A stretch of 44,282 bases of DNA from an uncultured Solobacterium sp. GTDB lineage: Bacteria > Bacillota_I > Bacilli_A > Erysipelotrichales > Erysipelotrichaceae. The DNA lies in the NCBI GenBank assembly GCA_900546285.1, contig URCJ01000009.1, positions 1 to 44,282 of the forward strand. Direction: 5' to 3'. Of the stretch, positions 1 to 7,835 are shown piece by piece. The notes under the pieces are model-generated. The model was not told the origin of the DNA. It searched no databases and saw only the letters and a program-made list of their open reading frames with translations. Positions within the stretch are counted from its first letter, which is position 1, and the number at the start of each line of letters is the position of its first letter. Both the position numbers and the translations under genes were made by a program.

Positions 1-25
1 TTGAGGTTCTCAACCACTTTTTTTA
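1..25 (+). terminator. Partial rho-independent terminator of a gene left of the window
   Basis: The window opens inside what looks like a hairpin: TTGAG, loop GTT, CTCAA, then CCAC followed by seven T. The unpaired CCAC suggests that the 5' arm begins with GTGG just outside the window. It would end the transcript of an upstream plus-strand gene and separate it from rpsD. The 5' arm cannot be seen in full. Confidence 0.45.
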
Positions 26-106
26 TGTCAAATTTCGTATTTAATTTTTACACTTTTCCTCTTGATTAAACAGTATAATTTTACTATCAGAAAAGATATT
101 TTTCAA

Positions 107-135
107 TTGACTCTAGTATTAACATTTGATAACAT
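107..135 (+). promoter_or_regulatory. rpsD promoter
   Basis: TTGACT (107-112) and TAACAT (130-135) are separated by 17 bases, a good sigma-A type promoter. Transcription would start near 141-143, exactly where the structured leader begins. Confidence 0.65.
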
Positions 136-140
136 AAATA

Positions 141-286
141 GGCAGTTTAAGGACGCATGTAAAGTTCTAAAGAAGCGCGTTAGTAGCCCATTTGGGAATA
201 TAAGTAGCCTAGCGTAATGGGTGAACATTGCATACTAACACATCCTTAGAATGATTTACACCTCTAACTGAATTGTCAATGGGAGG
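141..286 (+). ncRNA. Structured 5' leader of rpsD, probable S4 autoregulatory RNA
   Basis: Between the promoter and the ribosome binding site, nested complementary segments can be read: TAAGGA (148-153) with TCCTTA (243-248), GTTAGTA (179-185) with TACTAAC (233-239), and CCCATT (187-192) with AATGGG (216-221). The last can alternatively form a CCCATTTGGG hairpin, so a pseudoknot or switch is possible. In Bacillota, free S4 represses its own mRNA by binding such a leader. That mechanism is known for the family and inferred here. The GGGAGG ribosome binding site is at 281-286. Confidence 0.7.
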
Positions 287-294
287 AAAAAATT

Positions 295-900
295 ATGGCA
301 AGAAACACAGGACCAGTATGGCGTATATCTCGTCGTCTTAACTTCTCTATCCTAGAAACAGGTAAAGAATTAAGCAAGAGACCTTATATTCCAGGTCAGC
401 ACGGTAGTGCAAACAAGAGAATTAAGCTTTCAAACTTCGGTTTACAACAAGCTGAAAAGCAAAAGATTAGAAATCTTTATGGTTTAAATGAAAAGCAATT
501 CTACAACACTTATTTAAGAGCAGAAAAAATGGAAGGCGTTACAGGTACTAACCTACTTGTATTACTAGAATCAAGACTTGATAACCTTGTATACCGTATG
601 GGTTTTGCAAGAACAAGACGTGGTGCTAGACAACTTGTTAACCATGGACATATCCTTGTAAATGGTAAGAAGGTTGATATCCCAAGTGCAAGAATTCTTC
701 CAGGTGCAACAATTGAAGTTAAAGAATCTTCAAGAAACATGGCAAGCATTGCTGATGCACTAGAAGCTACAGTTGCATACAAGGACTTCGTTGAAGTTGA
801 TAAAGACAATAGAAAAGGTAAATTCGTAAGACTTCCTGAAAGAAAAGAATTAAACCAAGAAGTAAAGGAATTACTAGTTGTCGAATACTACTCAAAGTAA
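295..900 (+). CDS. rpsD: 30S ribosomal protein S4
   Basis: Small-subunit protein that binds 16S rRNA early in 30S assembly and also acts as a translational repressor of its own mRNA. The 201 residues match the usual bacterial length. The N-terminal part (about 1-90) is the S4-specific domain and contains no cysteines, so this is the zinc-free form. The S4 RNA-binding domain follows at about 92-155, with the segment LESRLDNLVYRMGFARTRR. The ATG is preceded by GGGAGG at good spacing. The gene is monocistronic: own promoter, long structured leader, and a terminator immediately downstream. Confidence 0.97.
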   Translation: MARNTGPVWRISRRLNFSILETGKELSKRPYIPGQHGSANKRIKLSNFGLQQAEKQKIRNLYGLNEKQFYNTYLRAEKMEGVTGTNLLVLLESRLDNLVYRMGFARTRRGARQLVNHGHILVNGKKVDIPSARILPGATIEVKESSRNMASIADALEATVAYKDFVEVDKDNRKGKFVRLPERKELNQEVKELLVVEYYSK

Positions 901-910
901 TAAGTATTTT

Positions 911-943
911 AAAAACAAGAATCTTATGGTTCTTGTTTTTTTT
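911..943 (+). terminator. rpsD terminator
   Basis: A 10-bp stem, AAAACAAGAA (912-921) with TTCTTGTTTT (930-939), has an 8-base loop and runs into a T tract ending at 943. It lies directly after the rpsD stop codon. Confidence 0.85.
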
Positions 944-950
944 ATACCCA

Positions 951-977
951 AAAGAAAATGTTGGTTCCCCAACATTT
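951..977 (-). terminator. Terminator of the gmk/MazG-like unit
   Basis: Stem AAATGTTGG (956-964) with CCAACATTT (969-977), loop TTCC. On the minus strand it is followed by TTTTCTTT. It overlaps the stop codon of the MazG-like gene and faces the rpsD terminator. Confidence 0.7.
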
Positions 978-1314
978 ACAATTCATTATATTTAGTACTA
1001 GTCCCCTTAGCCTTATCAACAGGATACTTAGCTGCATTTAGTTTAATCTTATCAGTAATAATCTTATCAAGATCCAAGTTACACACATCAGCCATCAAGA
1101 TACAATAATTCATGACATCTGCTAGCTCTTCCTTAATCTTATCAATCTTATCAAGACAATAAACATCGTCCCTAGACCATTGAAATATTTCTAAAAGTTC
1201 ACTAGCCTCTAAAGAAATAGAAATAGCCAAGTCCTTAGGATCATGAAATTGTTTCCAATCCCTATCATCCCTAAACTTCAATACTTTATTAACAGTTTCC
1301 TTACTAATCTCCAT
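976..1314 (-). CDS. MazG-like nucleotide pyrophosphohydrolase
   Basis: Small all-alpha NTP pyrophosphohydrolase of the MazG/RS21-C6 type, which hydrolyses (d)NTPs to monophosphate and pyrophosphate. The 112 residues carry the two acidic helices that bind Mg2+: SLEASELLEIFQW (about 33-45) and EELADVMNYC (about 63-72). Single-domain length fits dCTPase-like members rather than the two-domain MazG of E. coli. The start codon directly abuts the gmk stop, so the two are surely co-transcribed and both act on nucleotides. The substrate cannot be read from the sequence. Confidence 0.85.
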   Translation of the reverse strand: MEISKETVNKVLKFRDDRDWKQFHDPKDLAISISLEASELLEIFQWSRDDVYCLDKIDKIKEELADVMNYCILMADVCNLDLDKIITDKIKLNAAKYPVDKAKGTSTKYNEL

Positions 1315-1890
1315 CTATAAAGCCATTTCCTTCTTCAAGATATCACTGACCTCTTTAATTGAAGCCTCAACATCATTATTAACGACATGATACTTATAAA
1401 CACTGCCTTGCTTGATTTCTCTTTGAGCCTGGTCAATACGCTTATTGACAACCTCTTCCTTCTCAGTTCCCCTACCACTAAGTCTATTTCTTAATTCATC
1501 AATACTAGGTGGCATAACAAAAATACTGATACAATCGCTACACTTTTCAATAACCTGAAGACCACCTTGAACATCAATCTCTAAAATAACATTCTTCCCC
1601 TTATTTCTCTCTTGTTCAACATAATCTCTTGGTGTTCCATAATAATTCTCAACATATCTAGCATGTTCCAAGAACTTATCATCTTCAATTGCCTTCTTGA
1701 AAGTTTCCTTTGACACAAAGAAATAATCCTTACCATCAACTTCACCCTCTCTTGGAAGTCTTGTAGTCATTGAAACAGAAAATTCTAGATTCAATGATTC
1801 ATCCTTTAATACTTCATGCAAGATTGTACTCTTACCTACGCCACTTGGCCCACTATATACAATAAGTAATCCTTTTTTCATATCAACCAT
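1315..1890 (-). CDS. gmk: Guanylate kinase
   Basis: Phosphorylates GMP to GDP with ATP, an essential step in guanine nucleotide supply. The P-loop GPSGVGKST sits at about residues 14-22, followed by the GMP-binding segment with TTRLPREGE and the YGTPRDYVE motif. The length of 191 is near the usual 200. The ATG used gives MVDMKKG; the fourth-residue Met is an alternative start. Neither has a clear Shine-Dalgarno. Only 27 bp separate this start from the divergent rqcH start, so the 5' untranslated region must be very short. Confidence 0.95.
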   Translation of the reverse strand: MVDMKKGLLIVYSGPSGVGKSTILHEVLKDESLNLEFSVSMTTRLPREGEVDGKDYFFVSKETFKKAIEDDKFLEHARYVENYYGTPRDYVEQERNKGKNVILEIDVQGGLQVIEKCSDCISIFVMPPSIDELRNRLSGRGTEKEEVVNKRIDQAQREIKQGSVYKYHVVNNDVEASIKEVSDILKKEMAL

Positions 1891-1905
1891 TGTACTACTA
1901 TCGAG

Positions 1906-1911
1906 TATAAT
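1906..1911 (+). promoter_or_regulatory. -10 box of rqcH, predicted leaderless
   Basis: A perfect TATAAT at 1906-1911 is followed by six bases and then the ATG of rqcH at 1918. Initiation at the usual distance would make the A of ATG the first transcribed base. No ribosome binding site is present and no convincing -35 box is seen. Confidence 0.5.
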
Positions 1912-1917
1912 TATTCT

Positions 1918-3540
1918 ATGGCACTTGATGGAATTATATTAAATAAAGTAAAAGAAGAACTTGAAACGCACTTACCAATGCGTATAAACAAAATTAACTC
2001 TACTTCAAACACTGAAGTTATCTTTAATGTACATGCAGATAGAGTACGTACAAACTTGGTTATATCTTTACATAGTGTATACAATCATATTTCTCTATCT
2101 AATGAAAATTACACTAACTTTGAAGAACCATCTACTTTTGTAATGGTATTAAGAAAATACTTAACCAATGGTATTATCACTTCAATCACTCAAAATAATT
2201 ATGATCGTTATTTACTTCTAGAAATAAGAGCACTTAACGAACTATATGATGAAAAGAATTATCTATTAAGCGTAGAACTAATGGGTAAGTATGCAAATTT
2301 GATTCTTATTGATAAAGAAACTAACAAGATTATTGATGCCCTTAAGAAGATACCACCTTATCTAAATAATAAGAGAACAATCCTACAAGGAGCTAACTTT
2401 GATTTACCTGAAAACCAAAATAAGATAGATCCATTTGAAGATAACAATATAGACTTCAACGAATCATTAGTTAAACAGATCCAAGGCTTTTCTAAACAAT
2501 TAGAAGAAGAAATACGTTATCGTATGTCTAATGGTGAAGAATATAAGGATATACTAAATGAAATTAAAGATTCTAATAAACTATATATCTCAGACAACAA
2601 CGATTATCATATTATTCCCTTAACCTATCTAAACAAGGGATATAAAGAATATTCAATTGAAAAAGGTTTTGATACTCTTTATTATCAAGCTAATGAAAAA
2701 GAAAGAATTAAGACAGTTACTGAAGACATTTATAAGTTTGTGAAAAGGCAAATCAAACACTTTGATACTAAGGTAATTAAACTTAATCAAAGTCTTATTG
2801 ACAGTGAAAATCTAAATGAAGATAAGGAAAACGGTGATTTACTATATACCTATTCTAATCTTGAGCAAAAGGGCTTAAAGGAAATTGAAATAATTGACTA
2901 TGATGGCAATTCTAAAAAGATTAAGTTGGACCCAAAACTTTCAATTAAACAAAATGCCAACAAATATTTCACTAACTATACCAAGAAAAGAAAAGGTAAA
3001 GTTTATATTGAGGAACAACTTGATATTGCCAAGAAAGAGCTTGAATACTTCAACGCCTTAAAGGAACAATTGGATATCGCAAGTTATACTGATGCCCTAG
3101 AGATTAAAGAAGAATTAATTAAATATGGCTACCTTAGAAAGAAAGTTAATAAGCCTAAAAAGAATAAGAAAATTAATCTTTATCAAGTTGAATACAAGGG
3201 TTCTATTATCACCTTTGGCAAAAACAACACTCAAAATGATTATCTAAGCTTTACTTATGCTAAACCTAATAACATGTGGTTCCATGCTAAAGATTATCAT
3301 GGTGCCCACCTTGTAGTTAACACCGATAATCCAAGTGAAGAAGTATTAAGAATGTGCGCTAATCTAGCTGCCTACTTCTCTAATGGTAGACTATCTTCTA
3401 GCGTTCCTGTTAACTATTGTCTTGCGAAAAACCTTAAGAAAGTTAAAGGAACTAAACCTGGTTTTGTGACTATAAAGAACTATAAAACCATCTTTATTGA
3501 TCCAGAATTAGATGATGATTTAGTCATTAAAGCTATCTAA
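1918..3540 (+). CDS. rqcH: RqcH, NFACT-family ribosome quality control factor (Rqc2 homologue, formerly FbpA)
   Basis: Binds stalled 50S subunits carrying peptidyl-tRNA and recruits tRNA-Ala to add C-terminal alanine tails that mark the peptide for degradation. The N-terminus MALDGI is typical. The NFACT-N domain contains the Asp96-Arg97 pair (YDRYLLLEI), corresponding to the DR pair needed for tRNA binding in Bacillus, and the ELMGK motif near 120-124. A coiled-coil and helical middle follows (about 270-400). The C-terminal NFACT-R domain contains MWFHAKDYHGAHLVV (about 459-473). At 540 residues it is slightly shorter than typical (about 570). Older annotation as a fibronectin-binding protein reflects the same family. 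Confidence 0.92.
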   Translation: MALDGIILNKVKEELETHLPMRINKINSTSNTEVIFNVHADRVRTNLVISLHSVYNHISLSNENYTNFEEPSTFVMVLRKYLTNGIITSITQNNYDRYLLLEIRALNELYDEKNYLLSVELMGKYANLILIDKETNKIIDALKKIPPYLNNKRTILQGANFDLPENQNKIDPFEDNNIDFNESLVKQIQGFSKQLEEEIRYRMSNGEEYKDILNEIKDSNKLYISDNNDYHIIPLTYLNKGYKEYSIEKGFDTLYYQANEKERIKTVTEDIYKFVKRQIKHFDTKVIKLNQSLIDSENLNEDKENGDLLYTYSNLEQKGLKEIEIIDYDGNSKKIKLDPKLSIKQNANKYFTNYTKKRKGKVYIEEQLDIAKKELEYFNALKEQLDIASYTDALEIKEELIKYGYLRKKVNKPKKNKKINLYQVEYKGSIITFGKNNTQNDYLSFTYAKPNNMWFHAKDYHGAHLVVNTDNPSEEVLRMCANLAAYFSNGRLSSSVPVNYCLAKNLKKVKGTKPGFVTIKNYKTIFIDPELDDDLVIKAI

Positions 3541-3568
3541 AATGAAGTTCATAACGAACTTCATTTTA
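3541..3568. terminator. Bidirectional terminator between rqcH and the GH73-like gene
   Basis: A perfect 10-bp stem AATGAAGTTC (3541-3550) with GAACTTCATT (3556-3565), loop ATAAC, followed by TTTATATTT on the plus strand. It starts right after the rqcH stop and overlaps the stop of the convergent gene, so it can serve both. Confidence 0.75.
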
Positions 3569-6263
3569 TATTTAATAACTTCTTATATTCTAAAGCACTC
3601 TTTCTTAACTTTTCTTCAATGATATAGTGATAGAGAATATTGATAACCCCAAACACCACAACAATCAAGTATGCCACAAACAACAAGACAAATTGTTGAG
3701 TATCTGGATCATTATTTTCACGATTAACACTCTCGTCAATAGAATCGAAAGTATAAGTATTAACACTCTTTTTTCTAAGCAACAAATAAGAACCCTGACC
3801 CTGTCCAATAAAAGTCACACTATCCTTTGACCAATAAGTCTTACACTTAACAATATCACCGTTTTCTTCAAGACAATAAACACTATAGATACTACTTGGA
3901 TCCATGTCCTTAGGTTTAATTGAATAAATCATTTCACCTTCTTGATCAATTCTTCTTAAATTCAATGAGAAAGTTGACTTAAAGGCACAAACACTCTCAA
4001 ATCCATAAGCCTCACCAATTTCTTCTAACTTATTATAAGAAGACCTACTAATATCCCTTATATGCACATAATAAGTATTCTTAATTAGCCCATCAAACAA
4101 GGTCCTTTTAGCTAAATTAGTATCCACATTAACACATAGTCCTGAAATAGATACATCTAAGTCGCTTTGGAAAACCACGAAATTTAAATAATCGTTGTAT
4201 TCATTAAACAACATATCATCCAATATTCTTAAATCATCAAAACTAAAATAATACTTTGTATCCTTTAAATAGCCCTTTAACTTCTCTAACTCATCAATAT
4301 CATAAGTACCATCTTCCTTATATGAATTGATATTCTTATTAGCTAAATCAGCTATTATTGTCTTATTACTATTCTCTACAACATTTATCTTTTGACTAAC
4401 ACTTTCACCACAATAGGTAATAGTAATATCTTGTTCGCCCACCTCAGTATTATCAAAACCACTAATCATATCACTAGTAATATTCTTAATACTATTAGAA
4501 CCATTGGCATAATTGATTCTAATCTTTGCGTTCTCTAAGTTTAAATATGAATTTACATCTAATTCATTATTAGGGAAGCTATAGACACTAATACCCTTTA
4601 TTTCCTTATATTGAGCTATATTATCATGATCAAAACCAACAAATTCAAAACCATCTTTAACAGGTTTAATCAAAGGTGATTCAACACCCTCTAAATTATT
4701 AAAACTCAATGAACTTTCATTATTAAACAAGCCATCACCAAAGTCATAAGTAATTTGTTCAAGCTTATTTTCATGCATCTTATCTTCATTAATTAATAAA
4801 TCAAAGACTTCCTTATCAACATAAGCCACATTCTTTTCAAAGTCATATTTATAATCAGCACTTAAACTCGCATCTATTTGAACCTTATAAGACTTTTCAT
4901 TCTCACCTAGGATAATTAAAGAATAATTATGTAAATCATATAAGCGATACATACGTTTACTTAATTCTTCATCCTTATAGAAAGTTAAACGATTTAAATC
5001 ATAGATAATACCTAGACAATAAGAATCCAAATCCTTACCACCTAAGGCCTTATCGAACAAATAATAATTAGAAGATATGTTCTCGCCATAATAAGCATCC
5101 AAAGTATTAAACAAAGTATAACCAGATAACTTATCACCCAAGAAAGTTCCCCCATATAAAGAAGAATGATAATTACCATTATGATTAGACAAAATATACT
5201 TATCAAAAGAATAGATAGACTTATCTATACTCTTATAAGCATTATCATTTCTTTCCTCATCATTATCATAGGCATTATTAGTAAATAAATCATGATTCAC
5301 ATAAGCCTTGAGACTTTTAGCACTTGAACTCTCACGCATCGAAATAGCCAAAGAATTCATCGCATTAGTCCCAAAGATATTTTGATAGATAAAGAAAGAA
5401 TCTAAATTATCATAATATTCGCTTCTATTAACAACACCATTTGCCCCATCATTAATATCATCATTATATTTATCCATGCGGCCTATAATCTTTAATTCAT
5501 TCTTAAAGAAATCATCAAGTTCTTTAGCACTATAATTAGACAAACTTCTAAAAGATAAATATTGGAAGTAACTATAAAAAGGAGCCTCACTATTAACCGC
5601 ATTTTCATGAGTACCACTTCGATAATCATCGCTCATTACTTTGAAATCTTCATAAAAATAATGACCATCATAGCTATAATAATCTTTATTTTCTTCTAAA
5701 AAATCAGGAGCCTTATCTAGTTTATAAACCTTTGCGTAATAGTCACTATTTAATTGGGTCTTAATAAGATGAGCTAAATCACCCTCTAGATTACGATATA
5801 AAGACACTCTTACATTTAATGAATCAAAAGGACGCAAGATAACAGAATCAAAACTAGTAGTACCTACATCTCCTGCATAGGCAAACTCTACATTATCGCC
5901 GCTTCTATCAAGATATAAGCCATCCTTACCGTAACAGCCATTAATAGAAGTAGTGTCATTTCTTCTTAAAGAACGATAACCAACATTCAAGCTACATTCA
6001 TCATTGGTTTGAAACTCAACGATACCGTATTCCATGAATAAAACAGTATCTCCTTGAGCTAACACCAAATTCTCATAATCCTCTAGATTATTATTGTAAA
6101 AGCTTAATGCTGAATTATAACGTTCAAAAGTCTCAACTACCTCACCATTTGAGGCATCATATACAACATATTCATCTTCTGCGTGCACATCAAAAGCTGC
6201 GAACACAAAAATCGCAACTATTAAAAAGATAAAACTTAAAGTCTTCTTATAATTTAGCACCAT
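3561..6263 (-). CDS. Membrane-anchored GH73-like glucosaminidase domain protein
   Basis: 900-residue predicted secreted protein: signal peptide (1-28, ending VHA), a GH73/glucosaminidase-like region (about 230-410), a poorly defined middle, an immunoglobulin-like repeat (about 568-628), and one C-terminal membrane helix (about 858-880) followed by a basic tail inside the cell. The GH73 assignment rests on FQYLSFRSLSNYS (about 233-245) and LAISMRESS (305-313), where Glu311 sits at the catalytic-acid position, then NHDLFTNNAYD and YISN/YGG-like segments. Family members cut the glycan backbone of peptidoglycan. Activity is inferred, and the usual NESGWG motif is altered to RESSSAK. It follows the T7SS genes and could open the wall for export. 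An IS200 element now sits directly upstream. Confidence 0.65.
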   Translation of the reverse strand: MVLNYKKTLSFIFLIVAIFVFAAFDVHAEDEYVVYDASNGEVVETFERYNSALSFYNNNLEDYENLVLAQGDTVLFMEYGIVEFQTNDECSLNVGYRSLRRNDTTSINGCYGKDGLYLDRSGDNVEFAYAGDVGTTSFDSVILRPFDSLNVRVSLYRNLEGDLAHLIKTQLNSDYYAKVYKLDKAPDFLEENKDYYSYDGHYFYEDFKVMSDDYRSGTHENAVNSEAPFYSYFQYLSFRSLSNYSAKELDDFFKNELKIIGRMDKYNDDINDGANGVVNRSEYYDNLDSFFIYQNIFGTNAMNSLAISMRESSSAKSLKAYVNHDLFTNNAYDNDEERNDNAYKSIDKSIYSFDKYILSNHNGNYHSSLYGGTFLGDKLSGYTLFNTLDAYYGENISSNYYLFDKALGGKDLDSYCLGIIYDLNRLTFYKDEELSKRMYRLYDLHNYSLIILGENEKSYKVQIDASLSADYKYDFEKNVAYVDKEVFDLLINEDKMHENKLEQITYDFGDGLFNNESSLSFNNLEGVESPLIKPVKDGFEFVGFDHDNIAQYKEIKGISVYSFPNNELDVNSYLNLENAKIRINYANGSNSIKNITSDMISGFDNTEVGEQDITITYCGESVSQKINVVENSNKTIIADLANKNINSYKEDGTYDIDELEKLKGYLKDTKYYFSFDDLRILDDMLFNEYNDYLNFVVFQSDLDVSISGLCVNVDTNLAKRTLFDGLIKNTYYVHIRDISRSSYNKLEEIGEAYGFESVCAFKSTFSLNLRRIDQEGEMIYSIKPKDMDPSSIYSVYCLEENGDIVKCKTYWSKDSVTFIGQGQGSYLLLRKKSVNTYTFDSIDESVNRENNDPDTQQFVLLFVAYLIVVVFGVINILYHYIIEEKLRKSALEYKKLLNIK

Positions 6264-6264
6264 T

Positions 6265-6885
6265 AAAATGAATCTCCCCGGGTCAAGACCCGGGGTATCT
6301 TACCCTAAGCGATGCAAATGTTACTTAAACAAATGTATCTGCTTATAATCCTCGCAATCTTGTCCCTGATTTTTTACGTAATCTCTTATTACTGTTTCGT
6401 TTGTATTTTTACCCACTGTCGCAACGAAGTATCCGTCGCTCCAAAACTGTCCACCCCATAACCATTTCTTTACCTCAGGACATTCAAGGAATATCTGCCT
6501 TGCAGTTATTGACTTGATTATCTTTATTAATTGAGATGGAGAATAATTTGGAGTACTTTGAACTAAGAAATGTACGTGATTATTATCTGCTCCTATTTCA
6601 AGAAACTTGATGTAATCATATCTTAGTTCTATCTCTTGGCAGATATTCCATAAGTGGGCTTCTACATTATCACTAAAAACGGAGCGACGATACTTCGCCG
6701 GACATACAAAGTGATATACAAGATTGCTTACATTGTGGCTCAAGGCCACATACGTACTATGTTCTTTTTGCATCGCTCTTCCTTTAGCGATATTTTATCA
6801 CTAAAGGAAGACCATACGTTGCAAGCAACGGGGAAAACCCCAAGGAAGCTCTGACCTGTCAAAGACATGTCACTCGCTTATTTTA
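6265..6885 (-). mobile_element. IS200/IS605-family insertion sequence (IS200 type, tnpA only)
   Basis: Single-gene element whose ends are subterminal hairpins instead of inverted repeats. At the right end (low coordinates) is a 9-bp GC-rich stem CCCCGGGTC (6276-6284) with GACCCGGGG (6287-6295). At the left end is an imperfect hairpin, GACCTGTC (6853-6860) with GACATGTC (6864-6871), and further small hairpins before tnpA. The exact outer boundaries are estimates, since IS200-type elements make no target duplication. It lies between two membrane protein genes of the same orientation. Confidence 0.7.
6321..6773 (-). CDS. tnpA: IS200-type Y1 (HUH) transposase TnpA
   Basis: Single-strand DNA transposase that nicks and joins at the element's hairpin ends. 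The 150 residues match full length. The metal-binding HUH motif is His66-Val-His68 (NNHVHFLVQ), and the catalytic tyrosine is Tyr132 in IRDYVKNQG, so all key residues are present and the gene appears intact. The ATG follows an AAAGGAAG ribosome binding site. That site forms one arm of a hairpin with the CTTTAGTGATA segment just upstream, a common way to keep IS200 transposase translation low. No TnpB gene is present. Confidence 0.92.
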   Translation of the reverse strand: MQKEHSTYVALSHNVSNLVYHFVCPAKYRRSVFSDNVEAHLWNICQEIELRYDYIKFLEIGADNNHVHFLVQSTPNYSPSQLIKIIKSITARQIFLECPEVKKWLWGGQFWSDGYFVATVGKNTNETVIRDYVKNQGQDCEDYKQIHLFK

Positions 6886-6911
6886 CAATATTTGTGAAAA
6901 AGTACAAAATT

Positions 6912-7781
6912 TTAGAAAAGACCAGGCAATAAATTAGCCAAATATATACCAATCACAAAAGAAGATACATTGGCCACTAGTGCATACAACACACAATGCC
7001 ATTTCTTCTTTTTAAACACAATACAATAGAAAATAGACTCTATCACAAACACTAATAATTCTAGTAATAAATAAATTAAATAGTAGCCATATCCTGTATA
7101 TACATTTAATAAAACATTTAAAATAATTTGAGTTATCACATTAATCAACAAGATATACAATAATTCCTTATTTCTGAATTTAAACAATAAACCTATCAAC
7201 ACCTCAACAGCTACAGTAATAAGCATTCTACATGCCAAAGCCCTTATTTCATTTTTAAATTCATATGATTTGTACATATCAAGTCTTTGATTACCACTTA
7301 AACTATCATCATATTCAATAGAACTTATATCAACCCCATCCATATCCACTGTGTAATAGGTATCAAAAGCATATCTTTTACATATATCACTCACCGCAAA
7401 AGCATTCGATTCTGGATAATACAACAAAACCTTAAACTCATTAGGCGGATAATAGCCCCAAGATAATTCCTTTGTATCACTTACAAGCCAAGCCCATTGT
7501 AAGAAATAAAAACCATCACTATCTTCATAATTCACAAAAGCTTCCCAAATATCTCTATCCACAAAGTTTAAATTAATATCTTCTTCACTACCATTCCAAG
7601 CACTTGCAGGACCTGTAGACTCTTCCTTAGCCAACAGTGTACCATAGCACAATTCATCACCCATATTCTTAAACTTTATCGTTACAGAAGGCTTTGGACC
7701 AGTATCTCCACTAACGCCAATAGGAAACATTACAAGAACACATAAGAATACAATTATTAATTGACTTAACTTTCTTTTCAT
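6912..7781 (-). CDS. Uncharacterised secreted/membrane protein with a DTGPKPS motif
   Basis: 289 residues from the chosen ATG at 7781, which has AAGGAGG six bases upstream. A longer in-frame start at 7805 would overlap that ribosome binding site. Layout: signal-like N-terminus, extracytoplasmic domain (about 25-180) opening with DTGPKPSVTIKF and containing STGPAS, YFLQW and WGYYPP segments, then four or so hydrophobic segments (about 185-285). I have an impression of similar proteins in gut Clostridia and Erysipelotrichia but know no function. A terminator separates it from the T7SS genes upstream, so it probably has its own promoter (TATAAT at 7804-7809, minus strand). Confidence 0.7.
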   Translation of the reverse strand: MKRKLSQLIIVFLCVLVMFPIGVSGDTGPKPSVTIKFKNMGDELCYGTLLAKEESTGPASAWNGSEEDINLNFVDRDIWEAFVNYEDSDGFYFLQWAWLVSDTKELSWGYYPPNEFKVLLYYPESNAFAVSDICKRYAFDTYYTVDMDGVDISSIEYDDSLSGNQRLDMYKSYEFKNEIRALACRMLITVAVEVLIGLLFKFRNKELLYILLINVITQIILNVLLNVYTGYGYYLIYLLLELLVFVIESIFYCIVFKKKKWHCVLYALVANVSSFVIGIYLANLLPGLF

Positions 7782-7810
7782 AAGGAACCTCCTTGTTATC
7801 TTCATTATAC

Positions 7811-7835
7811 AAAAAAACTAGATTTCTCTAGTTTT
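7811..7835 (-). terminator. Terminator at the end of the T7SS-like operon
   Basis: Stem AAAACTAGA (7814-7822) with TCTAGTTTT (7827-7835), loop TTTC. On the minus strand it ends in seven T. It overlaps the stop codon of the 70-residue gene. Its T tract is followed one base later by TATAAT (7804-7809). Confidence 0.85.

Noticed and set aside
510..809. Open frame of 99 codons antisense to rpsD
   Set aside because: It lies fully within the S4 gene, has no ribosome binding site and no family-like sequence; it is a shadow of the real gene.
6654..6854. Plus-strand frame over the left end of the IS200 element
   Set aside because: It covers the antisense of tnpA and the element's hairpins; no ribosome binding site and no recognisable protein. 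An antisense regulatory RNA could exist here, but nothing in the sequence proves it.
7782..7805. Start of the DTGPKPS protein at 7805
   Set aside because: Those codons contain the AAGGAGG site and part of the TATAAT box; the ATG at 7781 has proper spacing.
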